Shown here piece after piece: positions 1 through 7,813 of a stretch of 45,979 nucleotides of DNA. The position numbers and the translations under genes were made by a program. How positions within the stretch are numbered: position 1 is the first letter of the stretch; each line of letters begins with the position of its first letter. The notes under the pieces are model-generated. The model made no database searches, was not told the DNA's origin, and saw nothing but the letters and a program-made list of their open reading frames with translations. Source of the stretch: Bacteroidota bacterium (GTDB taxonomy: Bacteria > Bacteroidota > Bacteroidia > Bacteroidales > CAIXZF01); assembly GCA_026391855.1 (NCBI GenBank), contig JAPLDE010000204.1:1-45979 (forward strand), written 5' to 3'.

Positions 1-1
1 C

Positions 2-115
2 GAGAATCAGGTGAATGCGTGGTGTAGCAATAACAATACAGAAAAAAGAAAAATAAATTGGACCTTTACAAAATATAAAGCAGATAAAAAATTGTCACGA
101 CATTATGTTTCATGA
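2..115 (+). mobile_element. C-terminal end of an IS630-type transposase (cut by window start)
   Basis: The first 37 codons of this frame are open from the window edge to a TGA at 113-115. They read ENQVNAWCSNNN, then INWTFTKYKADKKLSRHY. That pattern (a 'W..N' segment, then 'W.FT...A..KL.R.Y' just before the stop) is how IS630-family DDE transposases usually end. The rest of the element lies outside the window. Two related stretches, TTGTCACGACATTATG at about 92 and TTGTCATGACACTAG at about 121, flank the stop and may belong to the element's end. I could not define the terminal inverted repeat or a TA target duplication. The call rests on a short tail only. Confidence 0.55.
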
Positions 116-227
116 TTAAATTGTCATGACACTAGTTGAACTTAAGTACTGATTTTCATCCTAAAAGTACGCATTTCTGAAAAGAACAGATAACAAATCG
201 TTGCAACATCAAACCACTTGGGTACCT
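116..227. other. Intergenic; possible right end of the IS element
   Basis: No gene is visible here. The stretch starts with the second TTGTCATGACAC-like motif and may contain the terminal repeat of the preceding IS630-type element. Otherwise nothing recognisable. Confidence 0.3.
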
Positions 228-492
228 AATTGAAAATCAACCCCTTAGTGAAATCCTTTGTGAAACCCTTCGCGTCCTTCGTGGTGAATAAAAAGCCTGC
301 TATACCCACGACTCCATATCCTGTCTTCTGAAGCAGGTTAATCTGTTAATAATCAGCATTTTAAATAAACCACAAAGGACAGGAGGAAAAATAAAGGATT
401 TCACTAAGGAGTGTTTACGTTGATGGTGAACAAAAATCAACCTTTAACAAAAAAGCCCATCCCCAACGGACAGGCTTTTCCAGGAATGGAAC
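228..492. repeat. ~265 bp fold-back repeat, copy 1
   Basis: Nearly the same sequence recurs at 1409-1677, its right part recurs at 11760-11890, and a diverged relative lies at 40028-40130. Left and right arms are complementary: GTGAAATCCTTT at 248-259 pairs with AAAGGATTTCAC at 393-404, and CCACAAAGGAC at about 370 pairs with GTCCTTCGTGG at about 275. The right end is a terminator-like hairpin. No ORF fits across it, so it looks like a non-coding palindromic (MITE- or REP-like) element rather than a gene remnant. It sits just downstream of the minus-strand toxin gene. Confidence 0.8.
451..479. terminator. Symmetric hairpin terminator at the end of repeat copy 1
   Basis: AAAAGCC (451-457) and GGCTTTT (473-479) form an A-rich/T-rich stem around a short loop. 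It can end transcription from either strand and lies about 50 bp beyond the stop of the minus-strand toxin gene. The same hairpin ends repeat copies 2 and 3. Confidence 0.6.
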
Positions 493-527
493 ATCTCCTC
501 AATGAGTTGCTGGAGTCAATAGAATAG

Positions 528-818
528 CTATTTCAAACGGCTGGCATGAACCACAGCGACAATATAAACCTTGGTACTGGTCACTCTGTAGATGATAATA
601 TAGTTATTGAGGTAATTGATACAGCAAAGTCCCTGTTTAGAAAATTCCAAATGGCGGCAAGGGGCATAGCTGGAAAATTTTCCAAGGTTGTCAGCAAACA
701 AAACCATATCATTTCCAAACTTTTTGGATGTTTCAGGTTTGTCAAGTGCAATAAATTTTATGATTATGCAAAGTGATTTTTTGGCAGCGGGATGCCAGAA
801 CACTTTTCTGTTTACCAT
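528..818 (-). CDS. ParE/RelE-family toxin of a toxin-antitoxin pair
   Basis: 96 aa. The fold signature of the ParE/RelE toxin superfamily is visible: an N-terminal 'W.P.A...L..I..FI' helix region, 'P..S.KF', a central 'LGKFSSY', then beta strands with 'YIIIYRVT' and a C-terminal 'YIVAVVHASR' ending in a conserved Arg. Members poison gyrase (ParE) or cut mRNA on the ribosome (RelE); I cannot tell which from the sequence. The gene overlaps the upstream antitoxin by 7 bp, the usual co-translation arrangement. The length is normal for the family, so it looks intact. It is rich in Cys (four residues), which is unusual for a small cytosolic toxin. A terminator-like hairpin and repeat copy 1 follow it. 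Confidence 0.8.
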   Translation of the reverse strand: MVNRKVFWHPAAKKSLCIIIKFIALDKPETSKKFGNDMVLFADNLGKFSSYAPCRHLEFSKQGLCCINYLNNYIIIYRVTSTKVYIVAVVHASRLK

Positions 819-1081
819 GCCTCCATTTCTTTCAACAGGTTTTCAGTAGATGTACCACCTCTTTGTTTTGAAATCCTTTCGGCATGTTCACGTCTTTCCA
901 CTGAAGTTGCAGGGCGTCCGGGTAAGGCCCAATCCTCATCTTTAAGTTTGTCGGTTTTGCCAATGGCTGCCGTTTTTTTCTTAATCGCTACCGCTTCAAA
1001 TGGCACCTCAGATTCTCTGACCAGTGCCAGGATTCTCCTCATTTCTTCTGCAGTCCTGGTGGTAATAATGACCTGTGTCAT
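812..1081 (-). CDS. Antitoxin partner of the ParE/RelE-type toxin
   Basis: 89 aa, directly upstream of the toxin and overlapping it by 7 bp. The N-terminus (MTQVIITTRTAEEMRRILAL) looks like the start of a small beta-strand/helix DNA-binding or dimerisation region. The C-terminal half is charged and flexible, with 'ERREHAERISKQRGG' and a helical 'ENLLKEMEAW', as expected for the part that wraps the toxin. I do not recognise the exact antitoxin family (it is not an obvious Phd or HigA). The assignment rests on position, size and coupling. A promoter matching the Bacteroidota consensus lies 16 bp upstream of its start, and antitoxin autoregulation there would be typical. Confidence 0.7.
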   Translation of the reverse strand: MTQVIITTRTAEEMRRILALVRESEVPFEAVAIKKKTAAIGKTDKLKDEDWALPGRPATSVERREHAERISKQRGGTSTENLLKEMEAW

Positions 1082-1096
1082 GGCTGTATTTTTTCA

Positions 1097-1127
1097 CAAA
1101 GGTACTTATCCAATAAACGATTAGCAA
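1097..1127 (-). promoter_or_regulatory. Bacteroidota-type promoter of the toxin-antitoxin operon
   Basis: On the minus strand TTG (1125-1127), a 20-bp spacer and TACCTTTG (1097-1104) match the phylum's primary sigma consensus (TTTG at -33, TAnnTTTG at -7). Transcription would begin near 1090, giving a leader of about ten bases before the antitoxin ATG. Confidence 0.65.
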
Positions 1128-1375
1128 TGGAAATTTATTTAAGGTTGAAGGTAAACATTGAGATTGAGACGATTACCAGTATCGATCCGGTAACAGAAAA
1201 AACATTACTGAGTTTCAGGATTACTCTTCAGGTAAGCAGTACAAATCCAGTTTCACCAAGGGAAGGTTATCTCAGGATCCTGACAACCAGGAATAAATAC
1301 GGGATGCCCGTTACCAGGCTTATTTTGTATGATCGTTGGAGAGAAAGACTTTATCCGGTAATGAGAGACCATTAA
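1127..1375 (+). CDS. Small hypothetical ORF (doubtful)
   Basis: 82 aa, alternating hydrophobic/polar (for example 'RLKVNIEIETITSI' and 'LLSFRITLQVSS'), so it could form beta strands. I recognise no family. Its ATG lies inside the -33 element of the divergent toxin-antitoxin promoter, and no ribosome binding site or promoter is evident for it. It may be chance, or a decayed remnant stranded between the TA pair and repeat copy 2. Confidence 0.25.
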   Translation: MEIYLRLKVNIEIETITSIDPVTEKTLLSFRITLQVSSTNPVSPREGYLRILTTRNKYGMPVTRLILYDRWRERLYPVMRDH

Positions 1376-1408
1376 AGTAATTTTCTACAAAGACAATGTT
1401 TTGAAACC

Positions 1409-1677
1409 AATTGAAAATCAACCATTTAGTTAAATCCTTCGTGAAACCCTTCGCGTCCTTTGTGGTGAATAAAAAGCCTTCTATACCCACGACTCAAGAT
1501 GCTGTCTTCTGAAGCAGGTTAATCTGTTAATAATCAGCTTTTTAAATAAACCACAAAGGACAGGAGGAAAAATAAAGGATTTCACTAAGGAGTGTTTGCG
1601 TTGATGGTGAACAAAAATCAACCTTTAACAAAAAAGCCCATCGCTCCATGACAGGCTTTTTCCAGGAATGGAACGAA
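1409..1677. repeat. ~265 bp fold-back repeat, copy 2
   Basis: A near-identical full-length copy of the element at 228-492, in the same orientation, with a few substitutions and a changed hairpin loop. It sits between the doubtful ORF at 1127 and the 3' end of the LVIVD lipoprotein gene. Together with the tandem repeat at 1726-1760 it fills the 1376-1802 gap; I see nothing else there. Confidence 0.8.
1631..1661. terminator. Hairpin terminator in repeat copy 2
   Basis: AAAAAGCC (1631-1638) pairs with GGCTTTTT (1654-1661). The loop differs from copies 1 and 3 while the stem is kept, which suggests that the stem is what matters. It lies about 140 bp beyond the stop of the minus-strand pgs gene string. 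Confidence 0.55.
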
Positions 1678-1725
1678 AACAACTCCCTTAATATCTTTCC
1701 TATACCCTCACCCGGATCAATTCAT

Positions 1726-1760
1726 TGTCAATTGTCAATTATCAATTGTCAATTAACAAT
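1726..1760. repeat. Short tandem repeat (TCAATTG/TTATCAATT units)
   Basis: Consecutive copies of a ~10-base unit of the form TGTCAATTAT, which is itself nearly palindromic (CAATTG). Such tracts are frequent between genes in Bacteroidota genomes. No function is evident. Confidence 0.7.
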
Positions 1761-1802
1761 CATCACCTTTTTCATCAGCACCTGTTTCCCTGTTTCCACA
1801 AT

Positions 1803-2807
1803 TTATTCCGGGATAGAAATAATTACCAGACCTTCTTCTTCATCGGCAACATAAATATATTTCTCATCCATTTCAAGTCCCAGGGCATATTGAGTTTCAA
1901 CCTTGCCAATGAGTGCGGGTTTGGTAACATCGCTGACATCAATGATCTGAAGCCCTCCGAGTTCGGCAGTCATATATATTTTGTTATTCTTGTAGATCAG
2001 TTTTTTAGCATACCCGCCACCGTCATAACTGCCTACAATGTGCAAATCTGAGCTATCGGAATAATCAATAATTTGCAATCCGGCTGTTCCGCAGGCCAGA
2101 AAAGCAATTGATCCTTTATCAGAAATCGTAACGGATTCAGCATAACCCGGGGTGTCGCACCAGGCTGTCAGTGAATAATTTCCGAAACCTTGCTGGAAAT
2201 TGGAAATATTAAATATAGACAAACCCATTTCACCACCGGCCACAAACAAATAATTACTGTCGGCTGAATTTGTAATACCATGAGCATATCCCGATGTCGA
2301 CATTCCTCCCCTGATATCAGGTTGGGTTGGATCGTCAATGTTTGCAATTTTCACACCCTGTTCACTGATTGCAGCAAACAGATAATTCCCCATTATATGC
2401 AGCCCCCTGGCGGGTTTCATCGATATATTCGAGGCGGTAACTACCGGATGGCCAGGGTCTGCAACATTGATAACGCTTATTCCGTATGTACCGGCTGCCA
2501 GGTATACCACGCTGTCTTTCATTGCGATATTGTTTGAATAACCTTTCACCCCTTCGCTTATCCATGTTAATGTTTGCGGATGGGCCGGATCTGCAACGCT
2601 GATGATTAATAAACCACCTTCTCCCTGTGCTATGTAAACCAAATTGTCTTTTTTAACGATATCCTGAGCATACGCACATGCAGGTAAGCGGCTGATAATC
2701 TGATAACCACCAGCATCAGGATTTAAAGACTCCGGTGTGGTTGGTTTCCCACAACGAATAAAAAAAACCAGGCCCAAGATAAAAAAGAACAAAATGTGCC
2801 GCTTCAT
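1803..2807 (-). CDS. LVIVD-repeat beta-propeller lipoprotein, last gene of the pgs string
   Basis: 334 aa. A hydrophobic N-terminus ends in a lipobox with Cys at residue 19 (FFIRC-GK), so it should be lipid-anchored in the envelope. The rest is a chain of ~42-residue repeats, each ending in 'GL.IIDVSDPA.P' (for example 'GGLLIISVADPAHPQTL', 'YGISVINVADPGHPVV', 'GLQIIDVSDVTKPAL'). This is the LVIVD repeat, which folds into a beta-propeller and usually binds a partner rather than catalysing. Its ATG shares one base with the stop of the upstream barrel gene (TAATG), so the two are translationally coupled. Binding or guiding the polymer or the barrel is an inference from context. Cell-surface exposure cannot be settled from sequence. 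Confidence 0.8.
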   Translation of the reverse strand: MKRHILFFFILGLVFFIRCGKPTTPESLNPDAGGYQIISRLPACAYAQDIVKKDNLVYIAQGEGGLLIISVADPAHPQTLTWISEGVKGYSNNIAMKDSVVYLAAGTYGISVINVADPGHPVVTASNISMKPARGLHIMGNYLFAAISEQGVKIANIDDPTQPDIRGGMSTSGYAHGITNSADSNYLFVAGGEMGLSIFNISNFQQGFGNYSLTAWCDTPGYAESVTISDKGSIAFLACGTAGLQIIDYSDSSDLHIVGSYDGGGYAKKLIYKNNKIYMTAELGGLQIIDVSDVTKPALIGKVETQYALGLEMDEKYIYVADEEEGLVIISIPE

Positions 2808-3952
2808 TATATTTTCAATTTATAGGTGATTTTTAAGCCTACTAAACTTTGATTATAGTTTTTTTCGTCTGATAAATACATCTGGTTTTCCTTTGCACTG
2901 GTATAAGAATCTCTGTTCAACCAGTTGTAAAATCCGGAGATCTTCAGTTGTTTCTGAAGATTTACCGAGTAAGTTAAACTTAAACGCAGGTTTTTATCAA
3001 CACGACCTGCATGCTCCTCGTCCCATTCCATGGGAAATTTTGATGAATAATATCTTATACTATAGCCGCATTCTGCCTCAACATCTTGTTCATGTTTAAA
3101 AAGAAACGGCAACTTCCAGTTTATCAGAAGGTTAAAATCATCTTCTTTATACGAGGCATCAGGACCCTTTGAAGTTACTTTTGTTTCATAAGAAGCATCA
3201 TATCCCTTTGCTTTAGATGTAGCGAATTCATAGGCAGCCTCTATTTTAACTTTCTCATGAAGCGGCTGATATAGCGTTATTCCATAGGAAGAATTCCTGC
3301 AATCATATTCAGTGAAATGTTTATTATGAAAACAGGATGATTTTGCCAACGTTAACCGGACGCGGGTATTTATACAAAAAGTATTCTGGACTAAGAACTC
3401 GTATTCTTTTTTTCTGAAGGAAAAGGGTTGAAATGTTTCCGGTGTGTATCCATAAACAGCCACCCATTGGCGATCCCGGAAATGCCGGACATAAAAATGA
3501 GGGAGATAATTACAGGAAAATTTGAAATAAGCCCGTTTTGTTACATACTGCTGGAATCCAAAACTGATATAATCCCAGCTTTTTATATCATTATTCAGAA
3601 ATAACCTGTGTGTGAATGCCGCATTTATTTTTGACTTAAGGTTTTTTAAAACGTTGAATGATGAAAAAACTTCCAAAGAGGGTACAAGTACAATATCATC
3701 ATAGGTTTTGATATGAAAACGTCCTTCATCTTCCCTGTTCCGGAACCTCTCCAGGTATTTATCAGAATATTTTAAAATATTATTGTCATAGAGGGTTGCT
3801 AAACTGCTCTCAATTTCAAATTGCGAAACCTTAATTTTCTTGCTGTGTTTTTGTGTAAAGGCATTACTATTGGTAAATATGACAAAGACTGTTGAGAAAA
3901 GCAGGCAAAAGATCCGTGACCGGGAAGAATTGAGTTTGCCTATGTTGTTCAT
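2807..3952 (-). CDS. Outer-membrane beta-barrel protein of the pgs string
   Basis: 381 aa. A signal peptide covers roughly residues 13-33 (IFCLLFSTVFVIF..NAFTQ). The remainder is alternating aromatic/polar strands such as 'AYFKFSCNYLPHFYVR', 'RVRLTLAKSSCF' and 'KIEAAYEFATSK', ending in 'GLKITYKLKI'. That is typical of an outer-membrane barrel whose last strand carries the assembly signal. I estimate 14-16 strands but cannot count them reliably. No named family is recognised. Lying between the secreted two-domain protein and the LVIVD lipoprotein in a PgsBC operon, it is the natural candidate for a polymer outlet in a double-membraned cell. That role is inference. Confidence 0.7.
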   Translation of the reverse strand: MNNIGKLNSSRSRIFCLLFSTVFVIFTNSNAFTQKHSKKIKVSQFEIESSLATLYDNNILKYSDKYLERFRNREDEGRFHIKTYDDIVLVPSLEVFSSFNVLKNLKSKINAAFTHRLFLNNDIKSWDYISFGFQQYVTKRAYFKFSCNYLPHFYVRHFRDRQWVAVYGYTPETFQPFSFRKKEYEFLVQNTFCINTRVRLTLAKSSCFHNKHFTEYDCRNSSYGITLYQPLHEKVKIEAAYEFATSKAKGYDASYETKVTSKGPDASYKEDDFNLLINWKLPFLFKHEQDVEAECGYSIRYYSSKFPMEWDEEHAGRVDKNLRLSLTYSVNLQKQLKISGFYNWLNRDSYTSAKENQMYLSDEKNYNQSLVGLKITYKLKI

Positions 3953-4019
3953 TCTGAATTGGTTAAATCAGTATTTGGAAGGATGTCAATATTTCTTACT
4001 ATAGAACAGGAAACCTTTC

Positions 4020-4931
4020 TTAATTTTTCAGTTTCACCTTCTTTTTTGGAAGTAACAAACGGCCCAGTATAGTACTCTTATCCTGATCAAGGGGAGTAAT
4101 CGTGTACTTATGTTTTCCTTTTGGAATATTGATCTCAAATGTGCATGCTTTACCGGGTATTAATTTTTCATTGTTTTTGTAAACTGTCAGGTCAGATCGT
4201 GTACTGCTAAGCTGATATGTATTTATCACTATTGAATTTTCCGTTACCTGAAGGCGGTAATTAATTCTTCCTTTCATCTGGTAATGATTTTCGATTCGGC
4301 TAAGTACCTCCAGTTCACAAGGACCAGTTACTTCAATTTCAAGCGGTTTTTCCTGTGAAAAGCGATAATATGTAACAATTTCCTCTTTTGTTACCAGGTC
4401 AACGGGTTCTGAATTACTTTTCGGAGAATATTCAACCCAATCCTGCCTTTTTACTGAAGATTTTGAGAAAATAAAGCGGGCGCCCACATCAGTATTTGAA
4501 TCTTTAAGTTTGAATTCAATAACATGTGATCCCCGGCCAAGTTTAATCTCAAAGGATTCAAGCTGTGCAGGCACACCTAAAGAACTTAGGATGTATGTAG
4601 ATTCTGTTGAGCGTTCAACACCATTTGCTTTGAAAATTTTCTGCTCTCCGCCATCTACCGAATACAGGATCTTATACTGAATCTGTTTACCTTCATCAGG
4701 AATAAAGCGGCCGCGTGTGATTACGCGCAATTTTCCAGGTCCATGAACATTTATTACAGAGGGTTTATCAGCAATAATTGAATAATACTTTTTTGTTTTT
4801 CCGCCAGTTAAGATCTCAATTTTATTATCTGAATCTGACGGTTTCAGATCTTCAGATTTCTTCACGGATTGAGCCATTGTAAAGGTATTAAACATGATAA
4901 CCAGGAATAAAGCTAATTGTATCTTTCTCAT
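4020..4931 (-). CDS. Secreted protein with an internally duplicated domain, pgs string
   Basis: 303 aa from the ATG at 4931. A TTG four codons upstream is possible, but the ATG starts a normal signal peptide (MRKIQLALFLVIMFNTFTMAQ) and has a G-rich stretch just before it. The mature part contains two related halves. The first runs 'KYYSIIADKPSVINVHGPGKLRVITR' split over strands, then 'IQYKILYSVDGG'. The second runs 'TYYRFSQEKPLEIEVTG' followed by 'CELEVLSRIENH' and 'INYRLQVT'. Each half looks like an all-beta domain of ~110 residues ('G...L.V..R' after 'P..I.V.GP'), and each closes with a 'G.H...' strand (RGSHVIEF; KGKHKYTI). I do not recognise the family. It is probably periplasmic, with a sugar- or polymer-binding type beta fold, but that is a guess from shape and position. 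Confidence 0.65.
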   Translation of the reverse strand: MRKIQLALFLVIMFNTFTMAQSVKKSEDLKPSDSDNKIEILTGGKTKKYYSIIADKPSVINVHGPGKLRVITRGRFIPDEGKQIQYKILYSVDGGEQKIFKANGVERSTESTYILSSLGVPAQLESFEIKLGRGSHVIEFKLKDSNTDVGARFIFSKSSVKRQDWVEYSPKSNSEPVDLVTKEEIVTYYRFSQEKPLEIEVTGPCELEVLSRIENHYQMKGRINYRLQVTENSIVINTYQLSSTRSDLTVYKNNEKLIPGKACTFEINIPKGKHKYTITPLDQDKSTILGRLLLPKKKVKLKN

Positions 4932-4996
4932 TTGGTCCCCCAATATTTTACTTATTTCTGTCTTAATTTTTTATTTTTTTTGTATTAGTTTTAACC

Positions 4997-6160
4997 TTAT
5001 AGAACCAGGATGTTTTCAGATTCATTCCCGTTTGTTGTATCCGTATTTTGGTTTGGGATCTCTTTATTACCAAGCCGGTAATAATATCGTCCACCTATAT
5101 AAACAACAATGATTGCAATAATTAAGAAAAAGGTACCTATCGAAGTAACAAGCAAGCTGTATCTTTTTTTTACAAAAATCGCACCGATACCGGGTTGTGG
5201 AAGTGGAACCGGATCGATGGGAAGTCCGTATTTTTCAATCAATGTATTAATGTTTAAAAGATGAATAACAGGGATGTTATGTTTTCCCATCTGAATTATT
5301 ACACCATCTGTCGGAAAATTTCCTTGTGGGATGAAAAGAGTGAGACCGGCAGGAAATAGTTTGCCATTAACAGGGTTACCCAGGCTGGCAATTCCACCTC
5401 CTACATTAATAAATGCTTTTATAGACTGAAGGCTGTGGTTTGCTTCATAAATCTGCATACGCCTGGCAATACTTTTATCGAGGTGTTCCTCATTAATGAA
5501 TTCAACGTGATTTCTGTTTATTGCATTCCTGATAAATATACGGCCTTCAGGGCTTAATCCGCGCCCAATGTCAGCACTTCCGCCAATCGAAGCTGCGATT
5601 GAATGATGGTGAAATAAATGAGCCTGAATTAATACATTTTCCATATCCAGCCAGGTAAAATATGGGTCATTTGCTCCCCAGCTGGAAGAACCTACTGAGG
5701 TGATAATCGTGGGGTTTAGTTTCAGGGTTTCAACAGCAGCAAAAGTGGCAATGTTAATACCCGGGAATGAGCCGGTCATAGCTATGGCAACCGGGTCATG
5801 ATTTTTAACTCCTGCATCTTTCAATAATTGAACAATAACAGCTGCAATATTTGGATTTGTAGATGATAATTTTGATTCAATACTCCCATGATCGGTTGTA
5901 ATAGGTGAATATTCCTGACCGATCAATGCAGTCTGGTTGGGGTCATTTATTTCATCAACAAAAATGCTGTTTTTGAGCCTCTTGTTCTTAATACAATCTG
6001 CAGCCAGTTTTGAGAGTTTCGCAGCCGAAAGTTTTTCATAATACCATTTTTGTTTATAGTCTGATTTTCCTTGCTCTACTGCGAGAAAGGAAAGCAAGGA
6101 TAATAGTGATAATATTCCCAGGACCAGATTTGATTTTGCTTTTATTTTAATCATCAACAT
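4997..6160 (-). CDS. pgsW: PgsW-type poly-gamma-glutamate system protein
   Basis: 387 aa, predicted inner-membrane protein: N-terminal segment about 10-28 (NLVLGILSLLSLLSFLAV) and C-terminal segment about 335-357, with a large domain between them. The domain has Gly/Ser-rich loops such as 'AIAMTGSFPGINIA', 'SVGSSSWGANDPYF' and 'FINVGGGIASLG'. This matches my memory of the 'poly-gamma-glutamate system protein' family, which occurs beside PgsB and PgsC in genomes lacking the Bacillus PgsA. It lies 9 bp after pgsC in the same string. The biochemical role of the family is not established to my knowledge; a part in polymer release or transfer is plausible. No catalytic motif can be named with confidence. 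Confidence 0.8.
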   Translation of the reverse strand: MLMIKIKAKSNLVLGILSLLSLLSFLAVEQGKSDYKQKWYYEKLSAAKLSKLAADCIKNKRLKNSIFVDEINDPNQTALIGQEYSPITTDHGSIESKLSSTNPNIAAVIVQLLKDAGVKNHDPVAIAMTGSFPGINIATFAAVETLKLNPTIITSVGSSSWGANDPYFTWLDMENVLIQAHLFHHHSIAASIGGSADIGRGLSPEGRIFIRNAINRNHVEFINEEHLDKSIARRMQIYEANHSLQSIKAFINVGGGIASLGNPVNGKLFPAGLTLFIPQGNFPTDGVIIQMGKHNIPVIHLLNINTLIEKYGLPIDPVPLPQPGIGAIFVKKRYSLLVTSIGTFFLIIAIIVVYIGGRYYYRLGNKEIPNQNTDTTNGNESENILVL

Positions 6161-6169
6161 TACATGCTA

Positions 6170-6622
6170 TTATTTAGGTAACAATTCACCCATAAAGAAT
6201 AAGATTAAAATCAGCCTTACTAATACGGCATTTATAAAAAGAACACTGAGTGTTTTGAAAACTCCCTGCTTTGCAAACCAATGAGCAATTAACCCCGGAA
6301 TAACCCAACCAACAGCCGAAAGTTCAATAGTGGCAGATGCCAGATTAAATATCATAAAATGTCTCGAAAGATTGGCCAGGAATACACCAATGAGTAAACT
6401 GAGGACCATTTGGCGACGACCATATAAAAAAGTGTATTTGCTTAATATGGTGATAATTAGGTAAGTAAGCAGACTTACCACCACAATACCGGCAAGTCTG
6501 TCGGGATGAGTTAACTGTAATGCTATATATCCCGGTACCACGATTCCACCGGCAGCCAGACCAAAGACTTCGTAAGACAATAAGCTAAATACCAAGCCAA
6601 GTGTAATTGCGAACTCAACCAT
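6170..6622 (-). CDS. pgsC: PgsC/CapC poly-gamma-glutamate biosynthesis membrane protein
   Basis: 150 aa, close to the usual ~149 aa of PgsC/CapC. It is very hydrophobic with four or five membrane spans. It starts 'ITLGLVFSLLSYEVFGLAAGGIVVPGYIAL' (in segments), the characteristic PgsC opening 'G..G.IVVPGY.AL', and continues 'HPDRLAGIVVVSLLTYLI'. PgsC pairs with PgsB to form the membrane-bound ATP-dependent ligase that makes poly-gamma-glutamate. Its start overlaps the pgsB stop by 8 bp, so the pair is coupled. Confidence 0.9.
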   Translation of the reverse strand: MVEFAITLGLVFSLLSYEVFGLAAGGIVVPGYIALQLTHPDRLAGIVVVSLLTYLIITILSKYTFLYGRRQMVLSLLIGVFLANLSRHFMIFNLASATIELSAVGWVIPGLIAHWFAKQGVFKTLSVLFINAVLVRLILILFFMGELLPK

Positions 6623-7805
6623 AATTCAGGGCACTATTATGTTTAAAAAGCTCAACTGTTTCAGCACCCATTCCCCCCATATTACCAATAGCAACTATAG
6701 TTGATCTTTCTATTGTAACGGATAATAATTCTTCAAAAACTTTTTTTGGCGTTGTCCAGCCTAAATTTATGATCTTCTTTTTAGGGAGTCCATAACCGAT
6801 ACTCATATTTTGCACGATTTCCGTTGATTGTCCAATCAGGAATAAATAATCGATTTCCCCTGCTAATTTCCTGCCCGATAATTCAGCCAGCTGACGCGCC
6901 CTGTCCATGCGGTCTTGGCGGGTATTTAACAGAACGATCCGTTGGCCCTCAAACCCTATCTCATCTCTGATCTTTTGCCAGATCATATATGTGGAATCGG
7001 GGTCATTCGCAGCAAATGCATTATAAAAAATCAACTTCCTGGGAAATGCATCAACCATATGACAGCTGAGTACACCGGCATCAGGAACAGCCTCGTTCAT
7101 TCCATGTAGTGCTGTTTGCCGGGGGACCCCCAAATGTTCACAAACTGCCAGTGCCAATGCAACATTATCACGGTGTTCAATATAAGAGAAACCTTTCATC
7201 TCCTCCTGGCTGACAGATTCAATATCAATAAAATGAGAAACAGTTTTCCTCTTTTCCGAAATTTTTTCCAATATCTCGGGGATAGCGTTTTCCGCAGTAA
7301 AAAGGTGTGCATTTTTAGGGATTGTGCTTCCCATTGTTTCAGCGATTTCAGCTAAAGAATGCCCCATAATATCTATATGATCCATCCTGACATTAGTCAT
7401 TACTCCTATATTGGAATGTATCATGTGATTTTCAGTAATCCACTGGTATTTAGGTTGTAAAGCCATACATTCAATAACCAGAGCCTGAACTTTCCGTAAA
7501 GCTGAAAACTTAACAATGGACAATTGCTCGATAATATTAGCATCGGATTTGCGGTGGATAATTGTTTCTGTTCCATCCTCAAGAATTAATCGTGGAAAAG
7601 TGCCGGTAACTTTTGTAATGGTTGAAATGCCACCAGCCCTCAAACCAGCTCCGATCAATCGTGTCACACTCGATTTTCCCCTGGTTCCGTTAACATGAAT
7701 ACGAACAGGAATGGAGTAAATTCGTTTCTGATGCAATGAGAATTCCAATATGCCGGCAATGGCTGCAGCAATGATCATTACCAGTAAGAAATAGAAAGTA
7801 TACAA
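6615..7805 (-). CDS. pgsB: PgsB/CapB poly-gamma-glutamate synthetase, Mur-ligase family
   Basis: 396 aa, the size of Bacillus PgsB/CapB. An N-terminal hydrophobic segment (about 4-20) is followed by the ATP-binding loop 'HVNGTRGKSSVTRLI' with GTRGKS at residues 40-45. Downstream are 'VIECMALQP' and 'VMTNVRMDHIDIMGHS', the metal- and ATP-site regions typical of PgsB. Enzymes of this family activate a carboxylate as acyl phosphate and join glutamate through the gamma-carboxyl. It is followed without a gap by pgsC and then pgsW, and preceded by a C25-type gene only 8 bp away. The substrate in this organism is not shown by sequence; glutamate is inferred from the family. Confidence 0.9.
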   Translation of the reverse strand: MYTFYFLLVMIIAAAIAGILEFSLHQKRIYSIPVRIHVNGTRGKSSVTRLIGAGLRAGGISTITKVTGTFPRLILEDGTETIIHRKSDANIIEQLSIVKFSALRKVQALVIECMALQPKYQWITENHMIHSNIGVMTNVRMDHIDIMGHSLAEIAETMGSTIPKNAHLFTAENAIPEILEKISEKRKTVSHFIDIESVSQEEMKGFSYIEHRDNVALALAVCEHLGVPRQTALHGMNEAVPDAGVLSCHMVDAFPRKLIFYNAFAANDPDSTYMIWQKIRDEIGFEGQRIVLLNTRQDRMDRARQLAELSGRKLAGEIDYLFLIGQSTEIVQNMSIGYGLPKKKIINLGWTTPKKVFEELLSVTIERSTIVAIGNMGGMGAETVELFKHNSALNYG

Positions 7806-7813
7806 TGTCTTAT

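Noticed and set aside
546..1124. Plus-strand ORFs across the toxin-antitoxin genes
   Set aside because: Antisense to a recognised TA pair with a matching promoter on the other strand.
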